From assembly GCA_963648435.1 (NCBI GenBank), contig CAVJDT010000002.1, positions 21,708 through 85,707 on the forward strand: a stretch of 64,000 bases of DNA, in the 5' to 3' direction. Source of the stretch: UMGS75 sp963648435. Its GTDB lineage: Bacteria > Bacillota_I > Bacilli_A > ML615J-28 > CAG-313. Position numbers and translations under genes: made by a program. Below are positions 1-7,858 of this stretch, piece by piece; position 1 is the stretch's first letter, and every line of letters begins with the position of its first letter. The notes beneath the pieces are model-generated. The model ran no database searches. It was not told where the DNA came from and saw nothing but the letters and a program-made list of their open reading frames with translations.

Positions 1-2
1 AA

Positions 3-347
3 ATTTCTAGTTTTTTTAATATTCTTAGAATTTTATTAATTATTCTTCTATCCATGATTCCAAGTATCAACCTAAATTCTTTATTAGTTGCCACATCAAT
101 AACTTTAATCTTAAATTTTATAGTCATTTTTCTAAAAATTAAAAAACTAACATCGTTAAATGTCAGTTTTCACCAAAGTTTTAATTTGTTAATAACATTT
201 GGATTTTGCTTTATACTAGTACTTTTCTTTGATACGATTAATCTTAATTTTTATTTAAGCATCATTATTACTTTAACTGTTTACCTTTTTATTTGTTATA
301 AACTTAAATTAATCAATATTAGAAGTATCATCACGAAGACTTGCTAA
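3..347 (+). CDS. C-terminal part of a multi-pass membrane protein (5' end outside window)
   Basis: The reading frame is open to the left edge, so the first internal Met (position 54) is probably not the start. The visible 114 residues are almost entirely hydrophobic, with about four membrane segments separated by short basic loops such as KIKK, and a short basic tail. This would suit the end of a polysaccharide flippase or similar polytopic protein, but no motif decides it. Its last 39 bases overlap the 3' end of the converging gene. Function is left open. Confidence 0.5.
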   Translation: MSSFFNILRILLIILLSMIPSINLNSLLVATSITLILNFIVIFLKIKKLTSLNVSFHQSFNLLITFGFCFILVLFFDTINLNFYLSIIITLTVYLFICYKLKLINIRSIITKTC

Positions 348-830
348 AAACTGCTTGCTTTGGGCTTCTTTAATCTTTAAATATGCTTTTATGTTTGCTT
401 CTTTACTTTCAAGTTTTAGAGTTTTTAAAACTTCATCTAAATCGTTATATTCACAGTTAAGATTCTTTAAATCATTATTCAAGCATATTAGTCCTTGCAA
501 ATCATTATGATGATAATAAGTAATGGCTAGTCCATAAGCATCAAGAACATCATTGGGTATTTCCTCATAAATAGTAGGTGATACCTTTTTTATTATTTCT
601 TTAAGTTCTTTATCCATTTTTTTATTTACTTTAATCGTTAAATAATGATTATTTTTTTCCATCTTTTGAGCAATTTTGTCTCTTGTTTTTTGATTTTGAA
701 ATTTATCTTTAAATTCACTTAGTTTTTCATTTTCCCATTTAGCTATGGTTTTATCTACTTTTATAGATAATTTTATTTCTTTAATAATTAACTTTGCAAT
801 TGCATTTTTCTTTTTTTCGACTTTATTCAT
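309..830 (-). CDS. hypothetical Lys/Glu-rich helical protein
   Basis: A cytoplasmic, highly charged protein of about 173 residues without signal peptide or membrane segment. The N-terminal half (to about residue 90) is rich in Lys and Glu and looks like long helices or a coiled coil; the C-terminal half is more mixed (YEEIPNDVLDAYGLAITYYH). A longer frame starts at 872, but a GGGGG Shine-Dalgarno run lies 7 bases before the ATG at 830 (4 before an adjacent ATG at 833), so the start is set there. The 3' end overlaps the converging membrane gene by 39 bases. I do not recognise the family. Confidence 0.55.
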   Translation of the reverse strand: MNKVEKKKNAIAKLIIKEIKLSIKVDKTIAKWENEKLSEFKDKFQNQKTRDKIAQKMEKNNHYLTIKVNKKMDKELKEIIKKVSPTIYEEIPNDVLDAYGLAITYYHHNDLQGLICLNNDLKNLNCEYNDLDEVLKTLKLESKEANIKAYLKIKEAQSKQFLASLRDDTSNID

Positions 831-887
831 CATATTTCCCCCTTTTTCGCTACTTATAAGTAGCAACAACAATTAAAAAAATAAAAC

Positions 888-911
888 ATAGGTTTTTTCC
901 TTGTTACCTAT
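888..911 (-). terminator. putative terminator of the yetF-like gene
   Basis: On the minus strand ATAGGT (906-911) pairs with ACCTAT (888-893) and is followed by a T-rich stretch. The stem is only 6 bp with a 12-base loop, so it is a modest candidate. It lies just past the stop of the DUF421 gene. Confidence 0.4.
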
Positions 912-926
912 ATTTTACCATAATAT

Positions 927-1583
927 TTATTTATTGCAAGTTTTATTGTCTGATGCTTCCACAAACGTCAGTACCCCTCCGACAATTTCTAACCCATATA
1001 CCTCTTTTACGGAGTTATATCCCTTAGTTTTGACAAAATTTTCAATAAAATTTGTCGAATATCCAGCTTTTATAATGTTTTCTTGGTTCATCTTTCCACT
1101 AAGGATTAAAGGTAAAGGAAATGAAGGATGATCTGATTTTGGAAATACCACTAGTTCCCCACTATTTTCTAAGATTGCATATTCAATTTCGCTAGGGCTT
1201 GCATATCCATTTTTTCGAATTTGGACATATAAATCATCCATATTGTATCCATTTTTCTTCATTGTTTTGATATTAATTATCCCTTTTTCAATTATTAAGC
1301 ATTCTTTTCCATCGATAAAATTACGAAACTTAACTGATTTTAGGGAAATTAAAGCCATTATTTTTTGGACTAAAGCTATTCCTACCATCGGTAGTAGACA
1401 GTACCAATAATTAATTTTAAAGTTTTCAATGCCAACTACCATTATATCTACGATTGTAAGTAAAATGAGTAAATCAAAAAGACTTAATTGTCCTATTTCT
1501 CTTTTTCCCATAAACTTCATTAAGGCTATTAAAATGGCATAGCCGATGATTGTACGCAATAAAATAATCAAAATATCGTTCAT
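927..1583 (-). CDS. yetF: DUF421 (YetF/YrbG-type) membrane protein
   Basis: 218 residues with three N-terminal membrane helices followed by a cytoplasmic domain of about 130 residues. The order TM bundle, then KFMGKREIGQLSLFDLLILL, then a C-terminal domain (FIDGKECLIIEKGIINIKTMKKNGYNMDDLYVQIRKNGY) is that of the DUF421/COG2323 family (B. subtilis YetF, YrbG and relatives). Proteins of this family are small membrane proteins of uncertain role, some linked to spore or envelope properties. The gene is divergent from the YrzE-like gene, with only about 40 bases between the start codons. Family assignment is firm; the symbol marks similarity only. Confidence 0.85.
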   Translation of the reverse strand: MNDILIILLRTIIGYAILIALMKFMGKREIGQLSLFDLLILLTIVDIMVVGIENFKINYWYCLLPMVGIALVQKIMALISLKSVKFRNFIDGKECLIIEKGIINIKTMKKNGYNMDDLYVQIRKNGYASPSEIEYAILENSGELVVFPKSDHPSFPLPLILSGKMNQENIIKAGYSTNFIENFVKTKGYNSVKEVYGLEIVGGVLTFVEASDNKTCNK

Positions 1584-1622
1584 ATTTATTTTACCTCAAC
1601 ATATAATTTAGTGGTGATTAAA

Positions 1623-2003
1623 ATGAAATTTTTTAAAAACAAAGCCCTAAGTTATTTTATCTTTATTATTATTTTAGCCATAACAATCATTATTTATACT
1701 AGTCTTTTATATTTTGGCGTAATATCTAGTAATGATAATACCATTAAAACCGTTAGCTTTATTATGGGTCTTATCCTTTTTTTAATTTTAGGTTTAATTT
1801 CAGGATTTAAGGAAAAGAAAAATGGATGGCTAGTGGGATTCAGTTCTTCATTATTTTTAATTCTTATTGTAATTTTTATTAATATAATAACTAAAAATTT
1901 AACAGTTATGTCTTTAATAAAATATCTTGCTTATGTTATTGCTTCAATGCTTGGGGGAATAATTAGTGTTAATATTTTAACAAAAAAGGGTGAACAACGC
2001 TAA
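1623..2003 (+). CDS. TIGR04086/YrzE-like small membrane protein
   Basis: 126 residues with four hydrophobic segments and short charged loops, ending in a basic tail (TKKGEQR). Size, four-helix topology and a Gly-rich last helix (SMLGGIISVNILTKK) fit the TIGR04086 (YrzE-like) family, whose function is unknown. A GTG at 1611 could lengthen the frame, but GGTGA at 1613-1617 stands 5 bases before the ATG at 1623, so that ATG is chosen. It is followed by a bidirectional terminator shared with nadC. Confidence 0.65.
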   Translation: MKFFKNKALSYFIFIIILAITIIIYTSLLYFGVISSNDNTIKTVSFIMGLILFLILGLISGFKEKKNGWLVGFSSSLFLILIVIFINIITKNLTVMSLIKYLAYVIASMLGGIISVNILTKKGEQR

Positions 2004-2016
2004 TTCATCCTTTTTT
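1982..2016. terminator. bidirectional terminator between yrzE-like gene and nadC
   Basis: An A-run plus GGGTGAA (to 1994) pairs with TTCATCC plus a T-run (2004-2016), with one G-T wobble and a loop of about 9 bases. It has a T tail in both directions and sits at the convergent 3' ends; the left arm overlaps the last codons of the plus-strand gene. Confidence 0.75.
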
Positions 2017-2021
2017 AACAA

Positions 2022-2864
2022 TTATAAATTTTTATAAAACTTTAATTCTATTTTCATTTGATTATATTCTTCGGTGATTCCATTTACAATTATATAATTA
2101 ACTCCAAGTTTAGCAATACTTCTAACACGTTTAGAAGAAATATCCCCGCTAACTGCGATTTTCTTTTTAGAATCATTTAACTTAAGGAGTAATTCAATTT
2201 CTTCATTTGACATATTATCAAGAATAATGGCATCACAACTAGTATTAAGGGCCTCTAAGTATTGTTCTTCGTTTTTTACCTCGACTTCAATCGGCAAATC
2301 AACTTTTTGACGTTCTTTTACAAGTTCTACAGCTTCTTTTATACCACCTGATGCAATAATGTGACTATCTCTAATCAAAATATGATCACTCAAATTAGTA
2401 TGATAATTAAATCCCCCACCATCTCTAACCGCTTGTTGGTCTAAAGTCCTAAGTAATGGGGTGGTTTTTCTCGTATCAAGGATATGACAATCTAAATCCT
2501 TAATTTCGGTTACATATCGATTAGTCATAGTTGCAATTCCGCTCATATGCTTGATAAAATTTAAGGCAGTTCTTTCCCCTTTTAAAATATCGCGCATGGG
2601 ACCTTTAAGGGTTATTATAACAGTTCCCCGATTAACGTAGCTTCCATTTGGTCGGTGGATGCTAACACTAATTTTGGGATTTATATATTGATAGATGGCT
2701 TTAACAATATTGGTACCAGAAACAATCCCCGTGGTTTTTGCCACAAAATTACCTGATACTATTTTGTTTTTATCAATAATACAAAGGGTGGTTACATCGT
2801 TATTGTAACTATCTTCTTGAAGAGCACTAGCTATTAATTTTGATAATTTATCATCCATAATCAA
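2022..2864 (-). CDS. nadC: nicotinate-nucleotide pyrophosphorylase (carboxylating)
   Basis: Quinolinate phosphoribosyltransferase: quinolinate + PRPP gives nicotinate mononucleotide + CO2 + PPi in de novo NAD synthesis, cytosolic. Family signatures in order are EDSYNNDVTT near the N-terminus, GERTALNFIKHMSGIAT (about 94-110), DTRKTTPLLRTLDQQAVRDG (about 130), NLSDHILIRDSHI, and IEVEVKN...DAIILDNM. 280 residues is normal length. The start is either TTG at 2864, with AAGGA 8 bases upstream, or ATG at 2858; only two residues differ. NadA and NadB genes are not adjacent here, so the quinolinate source is not shown by the window. Confidence 0.93.
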   Translation of the reverse strand: MIMDDKLSKLIASALQEDSYNNDVTTLCIIDKNKIVSGNFVAKTTGIVSGTNIVKAIYQYINPKISVSIHRPNGSYVNRGTVIITLKGPMRDILKGERTALNFIKHMSGIATMTNRYVTEIKDLDCHILDTRKTTPLLRTLDQQAVRDGGGFNYHTNLSDHILIRDSHIIASGGIKEAVELVKERQKVDLPIEVEVKNEEQYLEALNTSCDAIILDNMSNEEIELLLKLNDSKKKIAVSGDISSKRVRSIAKLGVNYIIVNGITEEYNQMKIELKFYKNL

Positions 2865-2898
2865 TCACTTTTTCCTTTCTAACAATTCTAATTAAGGG

Positions 2899-2920
2899 AA
2901 AAACCCACCTAATTGGTGAG
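2899..2920 (-). terminator. terminator of the zinc-ribbon/SPFH operon
   Basis: Minus strand: CTCACC pairs with GGTGGG around an AATTA loop, followed directly by five T. It begins immediately after the stop codon of the zinc-ribbon gene. Confidence 0.75.
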
Positions 2921-4018
2921 TTATTCAATTGAGCCACTAAAATAAGCAATCAGTAAAATCGCAACAGCCGCTAAGACAATTAACAATACTAAAATTGTAA
3001 CTTTAATGGCGGAAGTAGGAGCTTTACCAGATAATTTCCCAGTTTCTCCATTTACTAAAAAACGATAAATTTTATTATTATAACGATAAGTACCAATCCA
3101 AACAGGGATTAATACATACTTATATTTAATGTTATTGTAATTAGTTTTCATATCAATTCTACCAACAACATCATAATGATATTTATTTAATATTTTCATC
3201 TTAATCTTAGGTGCCGCAATTGTTTTCGCATTATCCCAAGCGTTATTTAACTTAACACGATAATGTTCCGCAGTAAAACCAACTAAATATTTTTTTTCAT
3301 ATAAGAATGACTCATTGGTGCCAAATGGACTAATTTGATTTATTTCATTTTGCGTAATTTGCGACCCCGCATTTACCACAATATCATCAAAAGTAAGTTG
3401 GGTAGTCCCGTAAATGTGATACCATCTAGTTCTAGTTTCAGTATGGCGATTTTTACCACTACCAACTGTCACCGTATAATATTCTCCTAAACAGCCATCA
3501 TACTTGGTAAAAGTATCAGTATCAAAAGTCCATATCGGTAAATATACACCACTAACATTTACTTTTACTCTTTGTTTTTTTACAGCTTTTGGTGAAAAAA
3601 ATCTTTTCTTTACCCATTTTATATAAGTCGTTGTTGCATCATTTTGTGATACATGAAAAGGAATTATCCGATGGGGTTTTATTCCCGCAAGTTCAGTTGT
3701 ATCTATTACTTGATTAGACCCACAAAAAGGGCAAGTACTACTAATTGCATCATTCGCAACCACATTTTCGGCTCCACAGTTTTCACATTTGATGACCTTC
3801 GTATCAGCATTCCACGACGAATCTGCATTTTTATCCGCATCTTCAAATGAAAATTCTTCATCACTTGTTTGTCCATCAATTTTTTGTTTAAATCCACAAT
3901 AACTACATTCGAGCATACTTGTATTAGGATTATAACTAACCGGAGCCCCGCACTGAGGACAACTATAATCTTCAGCTTCAGCTTGTTTTACTTCAAGTTC
4001 TTCTGTATTTATATCCAT
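2921..4018 (-). CDS. YdjG-like zinc-ribbon protein with C-terminal membrane anchor
   Basis: 365 residues with two N-terminal zinc ribbons: CPQCGAPVSYN..CSYCG (about residues 20-42) and CENCGAENVV..CPFCG (about 78-99). A long beta-rich middle region follows (FHVSQNDATTTYIKWVKKRFFSPK..., IWTFDTDTFTKYDGCLGEYY). One hydrophobic helix near 340-360 then makes it a tail-anchored membrane protein with the zinc ribbons inside. It resembles B. subtilis YdjG (TFIIB-type zinc ribbon) and lies 9 bases after the SPFH/YdjI-like gene, the same partnership as in the B. subtilis pspA-ydjGHI membrane-stress operon; PspA and YdjH are absent here. A role in envelope stress is inferred from that context. Confidence 0.75.
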   Translation of the reverse strand: MDINTEELEVKQAEAEDYSCPQCGAPVSYNPNTSMLECSYCGFKQKIDGQTSDEEFSFEDADKNADSSWNADTKVIKCENCGAENVVANDAISSTCPFCGSNQVIDTTELAGIKPHRIIPFHVSQNDATTTYIKWVKKRFFSPKAVKKQRVKVNVSGVYLPIWTFDTDTFTKYDGCLGEYYTVTVGSGKNRHTETRTRWYHIYGTTQLTFDDIVVNAGSQITQNEINQISPFGTNESFLYEKKYLVGFTAEHYRVKLNNAWDNAKTIAAPKIKMKILNKYHYDVVGRIDMKTNYNNIKYKYVLIPVWIGTYRYNNKIYRFLVNGETGKLSGKAPTSAIKVTILVLLIVLAAVAILLIAYFSGSIE

Positions 4019-4027
4019 AATTATTCA

Positions 4028-5083
4028 CTAATTTAACTTTTGACCACAGTTGTTACAAAACTTAGATCCCGGAACAACTTTAGAGCCACAATTTGTACAA
4101 AAACTATTTTGACTAATAGCCGTACCACAATTATTACAGAACTTAGAACCAGCCGGAAGACTTGCATGACATTTAGGACATACAACTCCTGATTCTTTAT
4201 TATTTTGATTATTTAAGGCTTGACCCATCGCTTGGCCCATGGCTTGGCCGATGGCAACTCCAGCTCCTAAGCCAGCACCAACTGATGCTGCTCCGCCATT
4301 AGGGTTATTCGCCGCATCTCGAATTGCTTGAGCTGCTTGATACTGAGTAAATTCACCTAAAACCCCTGACATGGCACCTAAAGATGATCTTTGGTCAATG
4401 GCCTTTTCAACTTCTTCTGGTAATGCCACACTTTCAACTTTTAAATTAACAATCGTAACACCTATTGCATCAAAATCAGTATCTGTTACTTGTTTAATAC
4501 GATCACCAAATTCAAGTAATTTAGCAGGTAAATCTAAAGCCGCTATGGCCGCATCAGCTAAAACATTAGTAAAGCCCGAAACAATAATACTCTTAAAGTA
4601 TTCCATTAAAGCACTTGTTGTATATTCACGATTAGTACCAAAAATTTCACGCATGAATTTAGGTGCATCTTCAATCTTAAATGAGTAAGTGCCACGACCA
4701 CCAACTCGAATAATACCAAAATCTTGATCACGCATAGTAACTTTAGTTGAAGTACCCCATTTCATATTGATAAATTGTTTAGTATTTACATAATAAACAT
4801 CTGCTTTAAATGGTGAATCAAAGCCATATTTCCAACTTGCAAGTTTTGTTATAATTGGCATATTATTGGTGGTAAGTGTATGTGTACCAGGACCATAAAC
4901 ATCACATATTTGACCACCACTTACAAGCATTGCACATTGTGATTCAGTTACAATTAGTTGACAACCATTCATAATTTCATCACGATCTTCCATAGGATAA
5001 CGATAGACAATCGTATCGGTAGTATCATCTTTCCATTCAATAACTTTTAATAATTGTCTTTTAATTCCTGAAAATAATCCCAT
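4028..5083 (-). CDS. YdjI-like SPFH-domain protein with C-terminal zinc ribbons
   Basis: 351 residues beginning MGLFSGIKRQLLKVIEWKDD, the typical start of the SPFH/YdjI (virion-core-like) family. The SPFH domain spans about 30-260 and is followed by a Gly/Ala/Gln linker (GAGVAIGQAMGQAMGQALNN) and tandem zinc ribbons, CPKCHASLPAGSKFCNNCG and CTNCGSKVVPGSKFCNNCG. Such proteins form membrane-associated scaffolds; in B. subtilis YdjI acts with PspA in membrane-stress defence. The frame extends to 5134, but AGAGG stands 7 bases before the ATG at 5083 and similarity begins there. It is first gene of the pair with the YdjG-like gene, behind a clear promoter. Confidence 0.8.
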   Translation of the reverse strand: MGLFSGIKRQLLKVIEWKDDTTDTIVYRYPMEDRDEIMNGCQLIVTESQCAMLVSGGQICDVYGPGTHTLTTNNMPIITKLASWKYGFDSPFKADVYYVNTKQFINMKWGTSTKVTMRDQDFGIIRVGGRGTYSFKIEDAPKFMREIFGTNREYTTSALMEYFKSIIVSGFTNVLADAAIAALDLPAKLLEFGDRIKQVTDTDFDAIGVTIVNLKVESVALPEEVEKAIDQRSSLGAMSGVLGEFTQYQAAQAIRDAANNPNGGAASVGAGLGAGVAIGQAMGQAMGQALNNQNNKESGVVCPKCHASLPAGSKFCNNCGTAISQNSFCTNCGSKVVPGSKFCNNCGQKLN

Positions 5084-5135
5084 AATTATACCTCTTTCTA
5101 TTAATATATCTTTGTTCTTATTAATTTCTATCATT

Positions 5136-5164
5136 ATTATATCTTATTTTCATCAAAAAGTAAA
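5136..5164 (-). promoter_or_regulatory. sigma-A-type promoter of the SPFH/zinc-ribbon operon
   Basis: Minus strand: -35 TTTACT (5159-5164), 17-base spacer, -10 TATAAT (5136-5141), about 50 bases before the start of the SPFH gene. Confidence 0.6.
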
Positions 5165-5193
5165 CAAAAATAATTTTTTTATTAAAAAATATC

Positions 5194-5217
5194 AAAAATC
5201 GGTATTTCTACCGATTT
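5194..5217 (-). terminator. terminator of the SsuABC-type operon
   Basis: Perfect 9-bp stem AAATCGGTA/TACCGATTT with a 4-base loop, T-rich on the minus-strand 3' side, five bases past the stop of the substrate-binding protein gene. Confidence 0.75.
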
Positions 5218-5221
5218 ATTA

Positions 5222-6244
5222 TTACTTGATTATTTTACTAGCAATTTCATTATTGACTAGTTTTTTAAATGGTGCCCTTTTATCAAGTTCACTAGCTAAG
5301 CTCATAATATCCATTAATTTTTCAAATCCTATTTCTTCAAAATAAGGGGTCGTACACCATGCATCAATTGCACGATAACGATTAACCACACTAACTAAGT
5401 CTTCAAGCACAATATCAGGGAAGGCTGTTTTCATTAATTTAGCAACTTCAAGATCACTATGGGTATTTACATATTTTTGACCTTCATAAATGGCCCTTGT
5501 AAATTTTTCTAAGGTTTCTTTATTAGCATTATAATATTTAATTGTGGTCGAATAAGCTGTATATGGCACTTTTCCCACTAATTCTCCAACTGAACATAAT
5601 AAATAAGCTCGACTAGCCTTCATTAAATCTGTGGCCGTAGGTTCAAATAAGGTTACAAAATCACCTTCTCCTGATAAAAAGGAACCAGCCATCGCGGAAA
5701 AAGCAATATCAGTTCTTACATTTACTTCATTTTTACTTGGGTCAACTTTATCTACATTTTGTTTAACTATTAATCCAGCGTTTTTTAAAGCATATTCTAG
5801 AGTCATTTCAGGCACTCCACCTTTTCTACCACCTAAAATGCTTTTACCTTTTAACATGGTAAGGCTAAAGTTATCAACTTTTTCTCTACCAAAAATAAAA
5901 CTTCCATCTGTTTGGGTTAACTGAGCAAAATTGACTAAATAATTATCTTGATTATTATTATATAAATAGATAGTAGGCTCCGGACCTTGTAATCCTATTT
6001 CCACATCACCAGATAATAGTGATGAAGTTACTTTATCAGCCCCATTAGCATTAATTAACTCTATTTCAAGACCTTCATTTTCAAAATAGCCAAGTTCAAT
6101 TGCGACATATTGAGGGGCATAAAAAACCGAATGTGCTACTTCCGCAACTCTAATTTTCTTTTTATTTGAAGTTTTACAACTTGTAAATGACAATAAAATT
6201 AATAATAAACAACTAAACAATAAACAAACTTTTTTAAATTTCAT
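5222..6244 (-). CDS. ABC importer substrate-binding lipoprotein (NMT1/THI5, SsuA/TauA-like)
   Basis: 341 residues. The N-terminus is a lipoprotein signal (MKFKKVCLLFSCLLLILLSF then lipobox FTSC). The mature part starts KIRVAEVAHSVFYAPQYVAIELGYF, the hallmark of the NMT1/THI5-like periplasmic-binding family, followed by a segment ending DVEIGLQGPEPTIY. It delivers an unidentified small solute to the adjacent permease and ATPase. The frame reaches 6310 but AGAGG stands 7 bases before ATG 6244 and the signal peptide begins there. It is last gene of a three-gene operon. Candidate ligands of the family (sulfonates, pyrimidine or thiamine precursors, riboflavin) cannot be told apart; no riboswitch was seen upstream. 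Confidence 0.85.
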   Translation of the reverse strand: MKFKKVCLLFSCLLLILLSFTSCKTSNKKKIRVAEVAHSVFYAPQYVAIELGYFENEGLEIELINANGADKVTSSLLSGDVEIGLQGPEPTIYLYNNNQDNYLVNFAQLTQTDGSFIFGREKVDNFSLTMLKGKSILGGRKGGVPEMTLEYALKNAGLIVKQNVDKVDPSKNEVNVRTDIAFSAMAGSFLSGEGDFVTLFEPTATDLMKASRAYLLCSVGELVGKVPYTAYSTTIKYYNANKETLEKFTRAIYEGQKYVNTHSDLEVAKLMKTAFPDIVLEDLVSVVNRYRAIDAWCTTPYFEEIGFEKLMDIMSLASELDKRAPFKKLVNNEIASKIIK

Positions 6245-6245
6245 T

Positions 6246-7034
6246 TTATTTCCTCTTTCTTTTAATTTGTAATTCAATAATATTAACAATTTCATACATA
6301 ATAAATGCAATAATTGCTAAAACGAGAACTCCCATCATGACTAAATCCATTTTAAACACTTGTGAACCATAAACAATTAAATAACCAATTCCGGCTCTTG
6401 ATACCACAAATTCACCTACAATTACTCCAATCCATGACATTCCAATGTTAATTTTAATGATATTTACAATGTTCGCAAAATTAGCAGGTAAAACTAGTTT
6501 AATAAGGATTTGCCATTTATTTGCCCCAAAACTTTTCAACATCTTTATTTTATCTTCTTCAATATTTTTAAAATAGGCATATCCTGAAATAATTGTTATG
6601 ACAATTGAAATAGAAACCGCCACCACCGTAATACCTTTAATACCAGTACCAGCCCAAATAATTAAAATAGGGGCCAGAGCAGTTTTAGGAAGAGCATTTA
6701 ATACTACTAAAAATGGATCAAAAATTCTTGCAATAAACTCATTCCACCATAATATAATCGCAATAATTAATCCAAGTAAAGTTCCAATTACAAGCCCTAA
6801 AATAGTTTCTAATGTTGAAATCTTAATATGTTTCCATAATTCTCCATTTTGAATGTACATTTTTAATAGTTTAAAAATACTAGATGGTTTACTAAATAAA
6901 AAACTATCGATAATGTGATATTTGGATAATAATTCCCAAATAACAATAAACAATACCAACAATGATAACTGAATACTAGTAATAATTAATCGATTAATTC
7001 GTCTTTTTTTGATATATGGATTAACTTTCTTCAT
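6246..7034 (-). CDS. ABC importer permease (SsuC/TauC-like)
   Basis: 262 residues with about six membrane helices and the binding-protein-dependent permease signature near residues 125-150 (LNALPKTALAPILIIWAGTG) and the EAA-type loop FKNIEEDKIKMLKSFGANKW. It forms the channel of the importer with the flanking ATPase and lipoprotein. The start is the ATG at 7034, which overlaps the ATPase 3' end by 14 bases with GGAG 8 bases upstream; the longer frame from 7058 is unlikely. Tight overlap indicates translational coupling. Confidence 0.88.
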   Translation of the reverse strand: MKKVNPYIKKRRINRLIITSIQLSLLVLFIVIWELLSKYHIIDSFLFSKPSSIFKLLKMYIQNGELWKHIKISTLETILGLVIGTLLGLIIAIILWWNEFIARIFDPFLVVLNALPKTALAPILIIWAGTGIKGITVVAVSISIVITIISGYAYFKNIEEDKIKMLKSFGANKWQILIKLVLPANFANIVNIIKINIGMSWIGVIVGEFVVSRAGIGYLIVYGSQVFKMDLVMMGVLVLAIIAFIMYEIVNIIELQIKRKRK

Positions 7035-7761
7035 TGAGTTCACTCCAAATTTCATCAAAGTACATTCTAAAATTAGGATCTTTACGTTTTAGAAGGGGGG
7101 TAATACTTTCTTCTTGCATTTTAATAAGATGATTCCCCTTAAGGGTTGCGGGCCTTTTAGATAGTACAATTACCCTATCTGCCATCGCAATAGCCTCAGA
7201 TATATCATGGGTAACTAAAATTGCACTAAGTTTTTCATTTCTAATGATATTATAAACATCATCACTTACTTTAATTCTTGTTTGATAATCAAGTGCCGAA
7301 AAAGGTTCATCTAATAACAAAATATTAGGTTTTAAAGCAAGGGTTCTAATTAAGGCTATTCTTTGGCGCATACCACCGGAAAGTTCGTGAGGATAATTAT
7401 TAATAAAATCTATTAAATCATATTTTCTAAGCATTTCTTCGATTTCTTTTTTTCTTTCTTCGGTTATTTGATGCCTTATTTCTAAACCAAGTAAAATATT
7501 TTTCCATACAGTTCGCCATTCAAACAATTGATCTTTTTGAAACATATACCCTAAATTACCATTAACATTAATTTTTCCATCATTTGGCTTTAGTAACCCC
7601 GATATTAAGTTTAAAATGGTTGATTTCCCCGATCCTGATGGACCAACAATTGCAATTATTTCCCCACTATTTAATTCTAGATTTAAATTATTAATTACTT
7701 CAAGTATGCCAAGTTTAGTGTAAAAACTTTTTGAAACGTTACTTATCGTTAGTACTTTCAT
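7021..7761 (-). CDS. ABC importer ATP-binding protein (SsuB/TauB-like)
   Basis: 246 residues. Walker A GPSGSGKST (about 40-48), Q-loop FQKDQLF, signature LSGGMRQR (about 138-145), Walker B LLLDEPFSALD, and H-loop VTHDISEA are all intact. These, with the size, match the nitrate/sulfonate/taurine ATPase subfamily. It energises import together with the permease and lipoprotein downstream. First gene of the operon; start ATG with GAGGTGA seven bases upstream. The substrate is not identified. Confidence 0.9.
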   Translation of the reverse strand: MKVLTISNVSKSFYTKLGILEVINNLNLELNSGEIIAIVGPSGSGKSTILNLISGLLKPNDGKINVNGNLGYMFQKDQLFEWRTVWKNILLGLEIRHQITEERKKEIEEMLRKYDLIDFINNYPHELSGGMRQRIALIRTLALKPNILLLDEPFSALDYQTRIKVSDDVYNIIRNEKLSAILVTHDISEAIAMADRVIVLSKRPATLKGNHLIKMQEESITPLLKRKDPNFRMYFDEIWSELNEES

Positions 7762-7819
7762 GATTCACCTCATTTCTTAGTCTACTATATAATATTAATA
7801 ATATTAAAAAAGGTATGGG

Positions 7820-7858
7820 CAAAAAGAAAAAACTGACTAATCAAAAGATTAATCAGTT
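7820..7858 (-). terminator. terminator of the CtpE-like ATPase gene
   Basis: 12-bp stem (7847-7858 with 7831-7842, one G-T wobble), four-base loop, then a T-rich run on the minus strand. The first arm overlaps the stop codon. Confidence 0.85.

Noticed and set aside
901..1131. 76-codon plus-strand frame over the yetF-like gene
   Set aside because: Antisense shadow of a clearly conserved DUF421 protein; no ribosome site.
5222..7761. Naming the importer a thiamine-precursor or taurine transporter
   Set aside because: Family motifs do not separate these ligands and no pathway gene is nearby.
7762..7819. Riboswitch upstream of the SsuABC-type operon
   Set aside because: The leader is under 60 bases and has no conserved thiamine, FMN or SAM box elements.
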